Assembly (NCBI GenBank): GCA_021740585.1
Contig: JAIOZM010000045.1
Location: 1 to 34,596 of the forward strand
Source: Bacteroidales bacterium
GTDB taxonomy: Bacteria > Bacteroidota > Bacteroidia > Bacteroidales > GCA-2748055
Direction of reading: 5' to 3'
Length of the DNA: 34,596 nt
Every line of letters starts with the position of its first letter. Position 1 is the first letter of the stretch. Below, one piece after another: positions 1-8,735 of the stretch. Made by a program: the position numbers and the translations under genes. The notes under the pieces were generated by a model. The model searched no databases. It worked only from the letters and a program-made list of their open reading frames with translations, and had not been told where the DNA came from.

Positions 1-1187
1 TTTCCTTTCTTATTTTTTCTGTGGGTTATAATTTTCCCATCATCAAATTCCACAATGCTATCAGAAACTACCACATCCTTTTCATAGAGATTATTCAAAT
101 TGATGGATACATTGCTTTTGAAAGCATCCTGATCATCGAAGGGAAGATTGTTTAAGGCAGCTGCTCCCATAATAAGTATGGTGGATAGTCCCAGAACTAC
201 TATAATTCCGGCGAAAATTCTGTCAGATAATTTAGTTTTCATGTTATTTGGTTTTAATATTCTTGAAATTCGATTTAATAAGTTGTTTTTCTTTTTAACA
301 AAAGCAACCGCCGAATGCGAAAGATTCATTCTTATGCTTTCCATATTTGCTAAAGCGCTTACATATTGGGTTGAATCGCTGCAAAAGTTTAATGCAATAT
401 CGTCGCAGCAATTTTCTCTTTCGTCGCGAACAATCTTTGAAATGAGATAAATAAAGGGGTGATAGAAAAATAATAATTCAATAATTGATTGTATGATATT
501 TACAAGGAAATCACTTCTTTTTATATGAGCAAGCTCGTGAGCCAGAATGGCTTCAACCTGATTAAAGGGGATGTTCATCATAATTCCCGCCGGCACAATC
601 ACAACAGGTTTGAAATAACCCAATACAAAAGGAACCCTGGTAAGTACAGACTCAACCATGGAAACTTCCCTTTTTATTTTTATTTTATGTTGAAGTTTAT
701 TAAATAAAGTCTCAAGATCTTCACTAATATGAACCAGTCCACTGTATCTGTATTTTCGCAAATAGATTAATCCAAAGGCCAATCGAAAACTCAGGAAGAT
801 AATTCCTGCTGCATAGGCAATAACAAACCAGGGAAGGTAATCCAGCAATGACTTTTGCGGGCTTACACCTAATTCCTGTGCTAAGGGTATAGGGTATGAC
901 ATAATTTGCTGTGTTCCCGATTCCTGAGCCTTGGTTAGATGATAAAAGATGAGCGACTCTTCCGGCTTATCCGGATTCTGATAAATGGAAAAGGTAATAA
1001 GTGCAAATACAAAGATTAACATCATCGAAACAGCCGAAATATTGTACTTTGATTTCGAGTCAGTACTCTTTAATAAACTAAGAACCACCCGCAAAATAAT
1101 ATATACAGCGAGGATCTGCCACAGGGAATGAAGAAGAGTCATACCCAATGAGTGCATAAAACCGTAATTTATTATTTCCGATAACAT
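1..1187 (-). CDS. M56-family (BlaR1/MecR1-type) membrane metallopeptidase, 3' end outside window
   Basis: Reading the minus strand from ATG at 1187, the frame stays open to base 1, giving about 395 visible residues. The N-terminus has the usual M56 start (HSLWQ near residue 20) and several membrane helices. The zinc motif HELAH is at residues 217-221 (bases 525-539), and a downstream RERENCCDD block (about 257-263) supplies the expected acidic ligand region. Another hydrophobic helix follows at about 322-343, then a soluble tail cut by the window edge. In known BlaR1/MecR1 systems such a protein senses an envelope signal and triggers inactivation of the BlaI-type repressor. Here it starts 4 bases after the repressor stop, so they form one operon. 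No penicillin-binding sensor domain is visible in the part present, so a beta-lactam role is unproven. Confidence 0.88.
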   Translation of the reverse strand, partial: MLSEIINYGFMHSLGMTLLHSLWQILAVYIILRVVLSLLKSTDSKSKYNISAVSMMLIFVFALITFSIYQNPDKPEESLIFYHLTKAQESGTQQIMSYPIPLAQELGVSPQKSLLDYLPWFVIAYAAGIIFLSFRLAFGLIYLRKYRYSGLVHISEDLETLFNKLQHKIKIKREVSMVESVLTRVPFVLGYFKPVVIVPAGIMMNIPFNQVEAILAHELAHIKRSDFLVNIIQSIIELLFFYHPFIYLISKIVRDERENCCDDIALNFCSDSTQYVSALANMESIRMNLSHSAVAFVKKKNNLLNRISRILKPNNMKTKLSDRIFAGIIVVLGLSTILIMGAAALNNLPFDDQDAFKSNVSINLNNLYEKDVVVSDSIVEFDDGKIITHRKNKKG

Positions 1188-1191
1188 ACTA

Positions 1192-1593
1192 TTATTTTTT
1201 ACCTAATTCATCAATTAACTTCCTTATTTTATCCAGCTCATCAGCTGAGGCTTTATGATTGCCCAGGGTTTGCATCACCAGACTCGAAGCAGATCCGTCG
1301 AAGGCTGAATCGAGTATTTTATCAATAAGACGATTTCGAATGGCATTTTCCTCAATGGCAGGCGTATATTTATGAGATTTTCCTTCCTGCTCCCTGAGCA
1401 AAAGCTTCTTTTCAAACATTATCTGCATGATTTTCAGTGTAGTAGTATAACCCACCTTCCGTGTTTCATTTAATTTATCGTTGATAAATCTAACGGTGGA
1501 AGTGCCATTTTTCCATAAAATGGATAATACTTCAAGTTCAGAATCAGTCGGCTGCTGAAAGGTTGAGAGCTTCATATTTTGATATTTTTTCAT
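1192..1593 (-). CDS. blaI: BlaI/MecI/CopY-family transcriptional repressor
   Basis: 133 residues, normal for the family. The N-terminal half is a winged helix (TDSELEVLSILWKNG, then GYTTTLKIMQIMFEKKLL as recognition helix and wing). The C-terminal half (about 85-133) is the helical dimerisation region. Known members bind palindromic operators as dimers and repress themselves and a partner M56 peptidase gene, which here follows after 4 bases. Three copies of one palindrome sit in the promoter just upstream, so autorepression is a direct inference. A second ATG at residue 7 (base 1575) could also be the start; there is no clear Shine-Dalgarno to decide. Confidence 0.9.
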   Translation of the reverse strand: MKKYQNMKLSTFQQPTDSELEVLSILWKNGTSTVRFINDKLNETRKVGYTTTLKIMQIMFEKKLLLREQEGKSHKYTPAIEENAIRNRLIDKILDSAFDGSASSLVMQTLGNHKASADELDKIRKLIDELGKK

Positions 1594-1606
1594 GGATAAC
1601 TTCTTC

Positions 1607-1622
1607 TACGAATATTTTCGTA
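1607..1622. promoter_or_regulatory. Operator 1 of the blaI-M56 operon
   Basis: Perfect palindromic copy of TACGAATATTTTCGTA, lying between the predicted -7 box and the blaI ATG, over the expected transcription start. It matches the half-site style of BlaI/MecI operators (TAC...GTA ends). Binding by the adjacent repressor is inferred. Confidence 0.75.
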
Positions 1623-1623
1623 A

Positions 1624-1655
1624 CAAATATATACGAATATTTTCGTAGATGCAAA
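1624..1655 (-). promoter_or_regulatory. Bacteroidota-type promoter of the blaI-M56 operon
   Basis: On the minus strand, TATATTTG (1631 to 1624) matches the Bacteroidota -7 consensus TAnnTTTG exactly. TTTG at 1655-1652 fits the -33 box, with a 20-base spacer, which is the usual distance. The start of transcription would fall near 1617, inside operator 1. Confidence 0.65.
1632..1647. promoter_or_regulatory. Operator 2 of the blaI-M56 operon
   Basis: Second identical copy of the 16-bp palindrome, 25 bp from the first (start to start). It occupies the spacer between the predicted -33 and -7 elements of the minus-strand promoter, so occupancy would block RNA polymerase. Confidence 0.75.
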
Positions 1656-1661
1656 TTTTCC

Positions 1662-1677
1662 TACGAATATTTTCGTA
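1662..1677. promoter_or_regulatory. Operator 3 of the blaI-M56 operon
   Basis: Third identical copy of the 16-bp palindrome, 30 bp from the second (start to start), lying just upstream of the predicted -33 element. Confidence 0.7.
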
Positions 1678-1900
1678 ATAAAAGCAAAAAAATAAATTAA
1701 TGTGATGTAACAACCAGAAAAACAACTAAATACAAATATATTGTAAAATGTTAAAAATGATTAAAATGAGAATATGGGTGAAATACCGAAAGGATATGGG
1801 CTGCAGAATGGTATTAGTTACTTGCACTATACTTTCTCATGCTAAATTGAAAATACTTTAAACTAAATATTATATTAATCAAAATATATGTTTGTCTGAA
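1678..1900. other. Noncoding gap upstream of blaI, downstream of the PorE-like gene
   Basis: Completes the gene-free stretch 1594-1900. Beyond the operators and promoter at 1607-1677 it is very AT-rich with stops in all frames. I see no terminator hairpin, RNA gene or further repeat in it. Confidence 0.5.
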
Positions 1901-3835
1901 CTACAAAATCATCAGCTCTGTCCTTCTGTTTTTAGCTCTGTTGATTTCGCTGTCGTTTGGAACAACAGGTAGTTCGGATCCAAATCCCCGCGAAACCAGA
2001 CGTTCCTTATTTATCCCTGCAGAAATTAAATATTCCACCACAGCTTCGGCTCTTTTCACCGATAGATTTTTATTATAATCGTTGGAACCAACATTATCGG
2101 TATGTCCGCGTATTTCAATATTAGCCTGTGGATTCAGTTTTAAAAACTCGTAGATTTTTTGAAGTTCAATCTTCGACTCGTCTTTTAAGGCATGGGAATC
2201 GAATTCGAAGAAAATATTATTCAGAACAATGGATTCACCCTTGCGAATGGGCTTTAAAGGCACATCCATAAGGTATGGATCAGATTCTTCATGGATTCCT
2301 GAAAATTCAAAATGATCGGAATAAAAAAGGTATCCGGGATGGGAAACGTTAAGAAGGTAATTTTTGTCTGTGGGAAGGGGTACAAGAAAATCTCCCTCGC
2401 CAAAATTGGATTTTGATTCCATTACCAATTTACCTGTTTCAAGATCAATTAACTGAAAATCAGCTCTTATGCCCTTATACGATTTAGCATCAAAAACCCG
2501 GCCTTTCATATAGGAAACGAATATGGGTCTTACTTCTGCAGGCAGATTGAAGCTGTAAATATCCATTCCGTTTCCTTCCATTCTGTCGGATGAGAAGTAA
2601 GCAGTGCTACCTTGTGGATCGACAATCATACCAATTTCATTATTATTCGTATTGATGGGATAACCCAGATTTTGCGCTTTGCCCCAAGCACCCAACTCAT
2701 CGCGCCTGCTCAGAAATATATCTCCGGAACCTAAATTTTCATGTCCTTCCGAAGCAAAATACAATGTTTGATTATCGGGATGAATAAAAGGTGATTGCTC
2801 ATTTCCCGGGGTGTTAATTTTTTCGCCCAGATTCTTAGCCATTTTCCATGCATTGCTTTCATCCTTTTCAGCATACCAGATATCCAGGCCACCATAACCA
2901 CCCGGTCGGTCCGATACAAAATAAAGCGTTTTCCCATCAGAACTAATGCTTGGGTGCTTATCGGAATGGCTTGTATTTACAGCCGATCCCAGATTAATAG
3001 CGTTGCCCCATCTGTTTGATGTGAAAACAGAATAATAAATATCGCATTTCCCAAATCCTTCCATCCGGTCGCATGCTGTAAAATACAGGTAGCGGCCATC
3101 GGCGGAAAAGGACTGGGCACCTTCGTTTTTTTCTGTATTTGGCGGACTGCCGGCAGATTCTCTCGGATTCCAATAGCCTGAGTCATTCTTGGTTGAAATA
3201 AAGAAGTCTTCCTGAACATTATTCATATCAGCCTCTTTTGTTAAATCTTTGGGAAGCATAACCGTGAATATAATTTTGCTCTCATCCAGAGTCAGTGAAG
3301 GCCAATATTCATTGTAAATTGAATTGATGGAAGGGCCAAGATTCACCGGATTAAATTCAACCGGATTATTAACTGCATTTCGGGCATACTCAATTCTTTC
3401 GACAAATTCTTCAGCTCGTGCCAGGGAGTACTTTTGAAATTTCTTTTTTGCAATAAAACGTTCTGCTGAAGCATGAGCCAATTCATATTTCCCCGCATTA
3501 AACTGCACTTCAGACAAAATCATAAATCCTTCAGGAAAAAAATCGGGATCCAAATCCAAAGCCTTTTGAAAATTTTCAATTCCTCCATCAACATCCCCCT
3601 GATCTTTAAGAATCTGAGATTTCATCATATATGCTTCCACAAAATTCTTATCGCTATTTATTGCTTTATTTATATATTCCAGGGCTGTTTCATCTTCATT
3701 TTTATCGAAATAACTCAGAGCTGTCTGAAAGTGCCTGATGGCTTTCTTAGACGAACTGTGATATTGCTGTGAATAGCTTTGACTTGTCATAGCTAAACAC
3801 AACACAGTGAACAAAAAAAAGTATTTTAACTTCAT
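1901..3835 (-). CDS. PorE-like envelope protein: TPR, PD40 propeller, CRD, OmpA C-terminal domain
   Basis: About 644 residues from the ATG at 3835, chosen because it opens straight into a signal peptide (MKLKYFFLFTVLCLAMTSQS); an in-frame ATG at 3862 would add nine unlikely residues. After the signal come TPR helices (about 30-130), a beta-propeller of PD40/WD40-like blades with repeated YFxS.R.GGxGxxDIW/Y motifs (about 165-435), a carboxypeptidase-regulatory-like beta sandwich (about 445-525), and an OmpA C-terminal domain (about 540-644) with the peptidoglycan-binding GHTDNVGSNDYN and NLSVKRA motifs. This order is that of PorE, the type IX secretion lipoprotein that anchors to peptidoglycan. 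Here no lipobox cysteine follows the signal, so it may be a soluble periplasmic paralogue. Bacteroidota carry many such proteins; the PorE role is inferred. Confidence 0.85.
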   Translation of the reverse strand: MKLKYFFLFTVLCLAMTSQSYSQQYHSSSKKAIRHFQTALSYFDKNEDETALEYINKAINSDKNFVEAYMMKSQILKDQGDVDGGIENFQKALDLDPDFFPEGFMILSEVQFNAGKYELAHASAERFIAKKKFQKYSLARAEEFVERIEYARNAVNNPVEFNPVNLGPSINSIYNEYWPSLTLDESKIIFTVMLPKDLTKEADMNNVQEDFFISTKNDSGYWNPRESAGSPPNTEKNEGAQSFSADGRYLYFTACDRMEGFGKCDIYYSVFTSNRWGNAINLGSAVNTSHSDKHPSISSDGKTLYFVSDRPGGYGGLDIWYAEKDESNAWKMAKNLGEKINTPGNEQSPFIHPDNQTLYFASEGHENLGSGDIFLSRRDELGAWGKAQNLGYPINTNNNEIGMIVDPQGSTAYFSSDRMEGNGMDIYSFNLPAEVRPIFVSYMKGRVFDAKSYKGIRADFQLIDLETGKLVMESKSNFGEGDFLVPLPTDKNYLLNVSHPGYLFYSDHFEFSGIHEESDPYLMDVPLKPIRKGESIVLNNIFFEFDSHALKDESKIELQKIYEFLKLNPQANIEIRGHTDNVGSNDYNKNLSVKRAEAVVEYLISAGINKERLVSRGFGSELPVVPNDSEINRAKNRRTELMIL

Positions 3836-4002
3836 CAGCCGGGTTTTGCATAAAAATAGCAAAAATTATTCCTTGATTAATCACAAGTCACTAATTTTCC
3901 TTCTTAATATTCTACATAACATACTGCGAATTTGCATCATTTTCAGGATTATTTGTATTTTCAGCCTTTCAAAAAAATTCCTAATTAAAATATTAAAAGT
4001 AA

Positions 4003-5181
4003 ATGAAAAGTATTATCTCATTATTTGTAATTGGTTTAACTATGCAATTGGCGGTTACAGCGCAAACCGCATACGAATTTACCGATGTAAAAACATTGAA
4101 AACAACATCCGTTAAAGATCAGCACCGTTCCGGTACCTGCTGGAGTTTTAGCGGAATATCATTCTTTGAATCGGAATTATTAAGAATGGATAAAGGCGAA
4201 TTCGACTTATCGGAGATGTATGTAGTAAGAAATGCTTATGCCGACAAAGCTGAAAAATATGTTCGACTGCATGGCAGTTTAAATTTTGCGGGCGGTGGAG
4301 CCTTTAATGATGTTAGCTGGGTAATGAAAAATTTTGGCATTGTCCCTGAAGAGGCATACAAAGGGATTGAATATGGAACCGATGGACATGTTCACGGAGA
4401 ATTGGATATCCTGCTAAAGGCATATATGGATGCCGTTATAGAAAATAAAAACAGGGAATTATCCTCCTCATGGTTGAAGGGATTGAATGGCATATTGGAT
4501 GCGTATCTGGGAAAATATCCTGAAAAATTTATGTACAACGGCAAGGAATATACCCCCCAAAGTTTCATGGCAAATTTAGGCTTAAATATGGATGATTATG
4601 TAATGCTTTCATCCTTTACTCACCATCCTTTCTATAAACCATTTATTCTTGAAGTGCCCGATAACTGGGCCTGGGGTGAAGTTTATAATGTAAAGATAGA
4701 GGAATTAACTCAGGTAATCGATAATTCTCTTGCGAAAGGTTATACCGTAGCCTGGGCTACAGATGTTAGCGAAAAAGGTTTCCAGTATAACAAAGGTCTT
4801 GCCGTGGTTCCAACAGACGATATTGAAGATATGGACAATCTGGAAAAAGGCAAATGGGAAGCTTTTACCGATAAGGAGAAACTTGCATTTATGTACGACT
4901 TCTCAAGTATAAAAGCAGAAAAGAAAATTACCCAGGAACTCAGACAGGAAGCCTTCGATAATTATCAAACCACCGACGATCATGGTATGCACATTGTTGG
5001 AACTGCCAAAGATCAAAATGGTACAGAATATTATAAAGTGAAAAACTCCTGGGGTATTGAAGATCATGTGTATGGAGGATATCTTTATGTCTCCAAAGCT
5101 TTTGTTGAGTACAAAACGCTATCGATTCTTGTGAATAAAAATGCTATTCCTAAGAAATTGAGGGAGGAGTTGGGCTTGTAA
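4003..5181 (+). CDS. Exported C1-family cysteine peptidase (bleomycin hydrolase/aminopeptidase C type)
   Basis: 392 residues. An N-terminal signal peptide (about 1-21, ending VTAQ) precedes a papain-fold domain. Visible catalytic elements are Q40 (oxyanion hole), C46 in SGTCWSFS, H327 in DDHGMHIVG and N348 in KNSWG. The arrangement and length are those of the bleomycin hydrolase/PepC group, usually cytosolic hexameric aminopeptidases; the signal peptide points to export into the periplasm or beyond, a form common in Bacteroidota. It is divergent from the PorE-like gene, with a 167-base shared upstream region, and is followed by a long inverted repeat. The physiological substrate is unknown; peptide trimming is the likely activity. 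Confidence 0.9.
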   Translation: MKSIISLFVIGLTMQLAVTAQTAYEFTDVKTLKTTSVKDQHRSGTCWSFSGISFFESELLRMDKGEFDLSEMYVVRNAYADKAEKYVRLHGSLNFAGGGAFNDVSWVMKNFGIVPEEAYKGIEYGTDGHVHGELDILLKAYMDAVIENKNRELSSSWLKGLNGILDAYLGKYPEKFMYNGKEYTPQSFMANLGLNMDDYVMLSSFTHHPFYKPFILEVPDNWAWGEVYNVKIEELTQVIDNSLAKGYTVAWATDVSEKGFQYNKGLAVVPTDDIEDMDNLEKGKWEAFTDKEKLAFMYDFSSIKAEKKITQELRQEAFDNYQTTDDHGMHIVGTAKDQNGTEYYKVKNSWGIEDHVYGGYLYVSKAFVEYKTLSILVNKNAIPKKLREELGL

Positions 5182-5186
5182 CGCGG

Positions 5187-5358
5187 CATTTCGGCTCATT
5201 TCGCCTCCGCTCAAGGGCCGAAAACGCAGAATGACCGCAGTCGACAATGCAGATTTTTTGCTACAGAGCGAACCGGACATTGAAGTTGACCAGCTATTGA
5301 GCGCAACCGGCCATTGAGCGTTTTCGGCCATTGAGCGGAGCCGAAATGAGTCGAAATG
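5187..5358. repeat. Inverted-repeat element with 41-bp arms
   Basis: Arms 5187-5227 and 5318-5358 are reverse complements over 41 bases with three mismatches. The 90-base loop carries shorter, related copies of a CATTGAGCG-type word (near 5278, 5295, 5311 and 5327). It is a long extragenic hairpin built from REP-like units, lying between two same-strand genes. A 70-codon minus-strand frame across it is a by-product of the repeats. Confidence 0.75.
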
Positions 5359-5450
5359 ACCGGTGTTCTTGAAATCTTAAAAGCAACAAAATTTAATTTT
5401 TAGCTAAAAGATTATTATCTTTCTAAAGCCAAAATTTTAAAATTATAGCT

Positions 5451-6770
5451 ATGATAGATAAATTCATAAGCACGCCATTACAGAAGTTTCTAAGAATTGA
5501 AAGCCTCAGTGGGATTCTTTTATTTTCAGCCACACTCATTGCGCTAATCTGGGCGAATTCACCTTTTAGTGATACATACAATTCCTTGTGGAATTACAAA
5601 ATTGGAATTACCAGTTCAAATTTTGAGCTTTCCAAACCTTTAATTTTGTGGGTAAATGATGGCTTAATGGCAATTTTCTTCTTTGTAATCGGTCTGGAAC
5701 TTAAGAGAGAGTTGCTTATTGGGGAATTGAATTCGGTTAAAAAGGCAGCATTTCCATTTTTCGCTGCAATTGGTGGAATGGTGATTCCTGTTGCCTTATT
5801 CCTTATTCTTAATAAAGACCCCGAAACTTCTCATGGATGGGGCATCCCCATGGCTGCTGATATTGCTTTTTCGCTGGCAATACTTCAACTCTTAGGAAAG
5901 AGAGTTCCTTTAGGTCTCAAAGTTTTCTTAATCGCTTTTGCTATTATCGATGATCTTGGTGCCGTTCTGGTGATCGCCCTCTTTTATAGTGGAAGTATTA
6001 ATTGGTTATTAATTGGTATTGCTTTAATCATAATAATTTTCCTTGGCTTTCTTTCTTATAAGAGAATGTATTCAAATTATTTTGTTGTATTTGGAATAAT
6101 TACATGGGTGCTTTTTCTTAAATCGGGCATTCACCCTACAATTGCCGGTGTATTGCTTGCTTTTACCATACCAATAAGACAAAAAATGCCTTTTAAAACT
6201 TATGTAAATAAGCTCTGCGATGCTGCAAATAATATCAGAGATATTGATGACAGTAAAAGTCCGATTTTAACAAAAGAGCAACTCGAAGAGGTTGATAATC
6301 TGGAAAGCTACACTGAAAAAGTCCAGTCACCCTTGCAACATCTGGAGCATAAACTTCATGGCTGGGTTGCCTATTTTATTATGCCTATTTTTGCCTTGGC
6401 TAATGCCGGAGTGGCTTTTAGCTCCGATATGAATTTTGATTTTAAACTTATTTCTGTCATTGCTGTCAGTCTGGTTTTTGGTAATTTTATTGGTGTGTCT
6501 CTAATATCCTTTCTGGGTTTGAAGCTTAAAATTACAGTGCTGCCCGCTGGGGTCAATTTTAAACATATTCTGGGTATAGCTTTTATTGCCGGTGTTGGTT
6601 TTACCATGTCTATTTTCATCGCAAACCTCGCCTTTGTTGGTAATCCAACGGTTCTGGCCTCGGCAAAAGTAGGGATTCTAATTGGATCGCTGGTGGCTGG
6701 TTTGGTTGGGTATACACTATTGAGAATAATAGGTGGAAAATCAGAATTGGGGAAAGGCTTAACAGATTAA
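5451..6770 (+). CDS. nhaA: Na+/H+ antiporter NhaA
   Basis: 439 residues, within the family range, with about 11-12 hydrophobic helices. The motif FAIIDDLGAV holds the paired aspartates D167 and D168, matching the ion-binding D163/D164 of E. coli NhaA, and D137 in PMAADIAFS matches its D133. GLELKREL (81-88) is also a family signature. It exchanges external H+ for cytoplasmic Na+ across the inner membrane, for sodium and pH homeostasis. A loop at about 250-300 is longer than in E. coli and rich in charged residues. A near-consensus -7 box (TATCTTTC at 5416-5423) lies 28 bases before the ATG. It appears to be a single-gene unit. Confidence 0.95.
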   Translation: MIDKFISTPLQKFLRIESLSGILLFSATLIALIWANSPFSDTYNSLWNYKIGITSSNFELSKPLILWVNDGLMAIFFFVIGLELKRELLIGELNSVKKAAFPFFAAIGGMVIPVALFLILNKDPETSHGWGIPMAADIAFSLAILQLLGKRVPLGLKVFLIAFAIIDDLGAVLVIALFYSGSINWLLIGIALIIIIFLGFLSYKRMYSNYFVVFGIITWVLFLKSGIHPTIAGVLLAFTIPIRQKMPFKTYVNKLCDAANNIRDIDDSKSPILTKEQLEEVDNLESYTEKVQSPLQHLEHKLHGWVAYFIMPIFALANAGVAFSSDMNFDFKLISVIAVSLVFGNFIGVSLISFLGLKLKITVLPAGVNFKHILGIAFIAGVGFTMSIFIANLAFVGNPTVLASAKVGILIGSLVAGLVGYTLLRIIGGKSELGKGLTD

Positions 6771-6873
6771 GCCAGAAATTCTCATCAACTTTATTATGCT
6801 TTTTAAAGAATGAACATCAATGTGTTTACTATGCCTGAATGGTTATTTTTATTAGAAAATAGATAAAAACCAA

Positions 6874-8691
6874 ATGCGGATTCAATTATTACTTACGGCA
6901 ATTCTGATAACTATGTCCACTTCGGGTCAGGTTCAGAAAATTGCCAACATAGGTGTTGAAGGCTGGGCAACATATACCCCGGGCGGAAGGGGAGGGGAAA
7001 TAATCCGTGTAACCAATTTGAATGCTTCCGGACCCGGCTCTTTTGCAGAGGCCATTGCAGCTACAGGTCCAAGGATAGTCGTCTTTGAGGTAGGCGGTAT
7101 CATTGATTTCCAGGGCAGTTCAAAAGGAATTAAGAATCCTTTTATTACCATTGCAGGACAGACAGCTCCTTCGCCGGGTATCACCATCATTAACGGAGCA
7201 TTGAGTATTCAGACACACGATGTCATTCTTCAGCATATAAGAGTGCGTCCTGGTGCTGCCAATCATGAAACTGGCTGGGAACCCGACGGAATTTCAGCAG
7301 TAAGTGCTTATAATACTATCATCGATCATTGCTCAGCAAGTTGGGCTGTTGATGAGAATTGTTCGGCTTCAGGACCGCGCTTCGAAGGACTTACACCCGA
7401 TGACTGGCGTTCCAATACTTCCCATACGCTTACCATGAGTCATAACATTATTTCTGAAGGTTTAAGTAATGCCACTCATACTAAGGGCGAACATTCAAAG
7501 GGAAGTCTTATTCATGATAATGCAACAGAAATAGCTATTTTGAATAATCTTTATGCAAGCAATAAGGACAGGAATCCTTTATTTAAAGGTGGTGCCAGAG
7601 GTGTTATTGTGAATAATTACATTCATAATCCGGGGTCCTCAGCCATAAAATTTGGCTTTGTTGAAAGCGAATGGCTGGGTTATGAATACGAAACAGGGAT
7701 GATGTCTGTGGTCGGAAATGTGATGCAGTACGGACCCAGTTCTAAAGCTATGCCATTGTGTAAGATTGGTTTTGGTCCTTGCGAAGTTTTTTTCCAGGAT
7801 AATGTCGCCAAAGATCTTTCCGGAAATAATGTGGCAGAATTTTCCGGAGATATCGAAAAAATTGTTGATGCCAGTCCGGTATGGCACCCTAATATTAGCC
7901 TGTTGAAAAGCTCAGATGTAAAAGAAAGTATCATTAAAAACGTTGGGGCACGGCCATGGGACAGGGATGAAACGGATACACGGATAATAAATGAAATGAT
8001 TAATGGTGGAGGTAAAATTATCGATTTGGAAACCGAGGTGGAAGGGCTTCCTGTACATGAGCCTACCAGTGCTGCATTTATTGAAAACGAATGGAATCTT
8101 AACATTATGATGAAAATTTCTTCTGACATTTCACTATCTGCACCAGTTCAGGGGGCTTATTTTTTTCGGGACTCTCTTTTTAATGTGGAAGCTGAATTCA
8201 ATGGTCTGAATGTAGGGATTAAGTCGCTGGAATTGATGGTAAATGGAGTTTCTCAAGGTAAATTACTCTCGCAACCCTATATATGGAATATTCATATTGA
8301 CTCTTCCGGTAGCTATGAATTGGTTGTTATTGCTGAAGAGGATAATATGATGCCCCTGGCGACAGAAACCAGAATAATACATATCATTGATCCTATCACA
8401 TCTGTGGAGAGTTTTGATCCGTTTATTCCCTGTTTTCCTGATCTTAGAGCCTTCCCCAATCCTTTCCATGAGAGTATAAGCTTCAGTTATGTTTTAAACG
8501 AGGATGATTTTGTAGAATTATATATTTATAATTCATTGGGCTACAGAATGAAAACTGTCGTATCCGGTTTTCAGACGGCAGGACGGCATGAAGTTTCATG
8601 GTCAGATGCAGGCTATCCAACCGGAATCTATCATTCTCTTCTGATTACCGGGGAAGGAAAAAGATGCCGCAAAGTAATACTGAAGCACTAG
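6874..8691 (+). CDS. Secreted pectate-lyase-like parallel beta-helix protein with T9SS sorting domain
   Basis: 605 residues. A signal peptide (about 1-19) is followed by a right-handed beta-helix of the pectate lyase superfamily (about 25-400): GGRGGEIIRVTNLNASGPGS, VVFEVGGIIDF, ITIAGQTAP, and DVILQHIRVRPG with an HCSASW turn. A short Ig-like segment (about 420-510) precedes a C-terminal type A sorting domain with the PNP motif at 528-530 and a final GIY...KVILKH strand. Such tails direct export by type IX secretion and are normally removed. Likely job: surface or extracellular cleavage of pectin or another uronate polymer. No PUL genes (SusC/SusD) are nearby, so the substrate is open. Confidence 0.88.
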   Translation: MRIQLLLTAILITMSTSGQVQKIANIGVEGWATYTPGGRGGEIIRVTNLNASGPGSFAEAIAATGPRIVVFEVGGIIDFQGSSKGIKNPFITIAGQTAPSPGITIINGALSIQTHDVILQHIRVRPGAANHETGWEPDGISAVSAYNTIIDHCSASWAVDENCSASGPRFEGLTPDDWRSNTSHTLTMSHNIISEGLSNATHTKGEHSKGSLIHDNATEIAILNNLYASNKDRNPLFKGGARGVIVNNYIHNPGSSAIKFGFVESEWLGYEYETGMMSVVGNVMQYGPSSKAMPLCKIGFGPCEVFFQDNVAKDLSGNNVAEFSGDIEKIVDASPVWHPNISLLKSSDVKESIIKNVGARPWDRDETDTRIINEMINGGGKIIDLETEVEGLPVHEPTSAAFIENEWNLNIMMKISSDISLSAPVQGAYFFRDSLFNVEAEFNGLNVGIKSLELMVNGVSQGKLLSQPYIWNIHIDSSGSYELVVIAEEDNMMPLATETRIIHIIDPITSVESFDPFIPCFPDLRAFPNPFHESISFSYVLNEDDFVELYIYNSLGYRMKTVVSGFQTAGRHEVSWSDAGYPTGIYHSLLITGEGKRCRKVILKH

Positions 8692-8735
8692 CTATTATGT
8701 AAGTTTTTAACTGAGTGGTTTTTATATTATCCGTC

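Noticed and set aside
5119..5331. Minus-strand 70-codon frame
   Set aside because: Lies across the inverted repeat and the 3' end of the C1 peptidase gene; its composition reflects the repeat, not a protein.
7680..8129. Minus-strand 149-codon frame
   Set aside because: Fully antisense to the pectate-lyase-like gene, which has clear domains and a sorting tail; no family resemblance.
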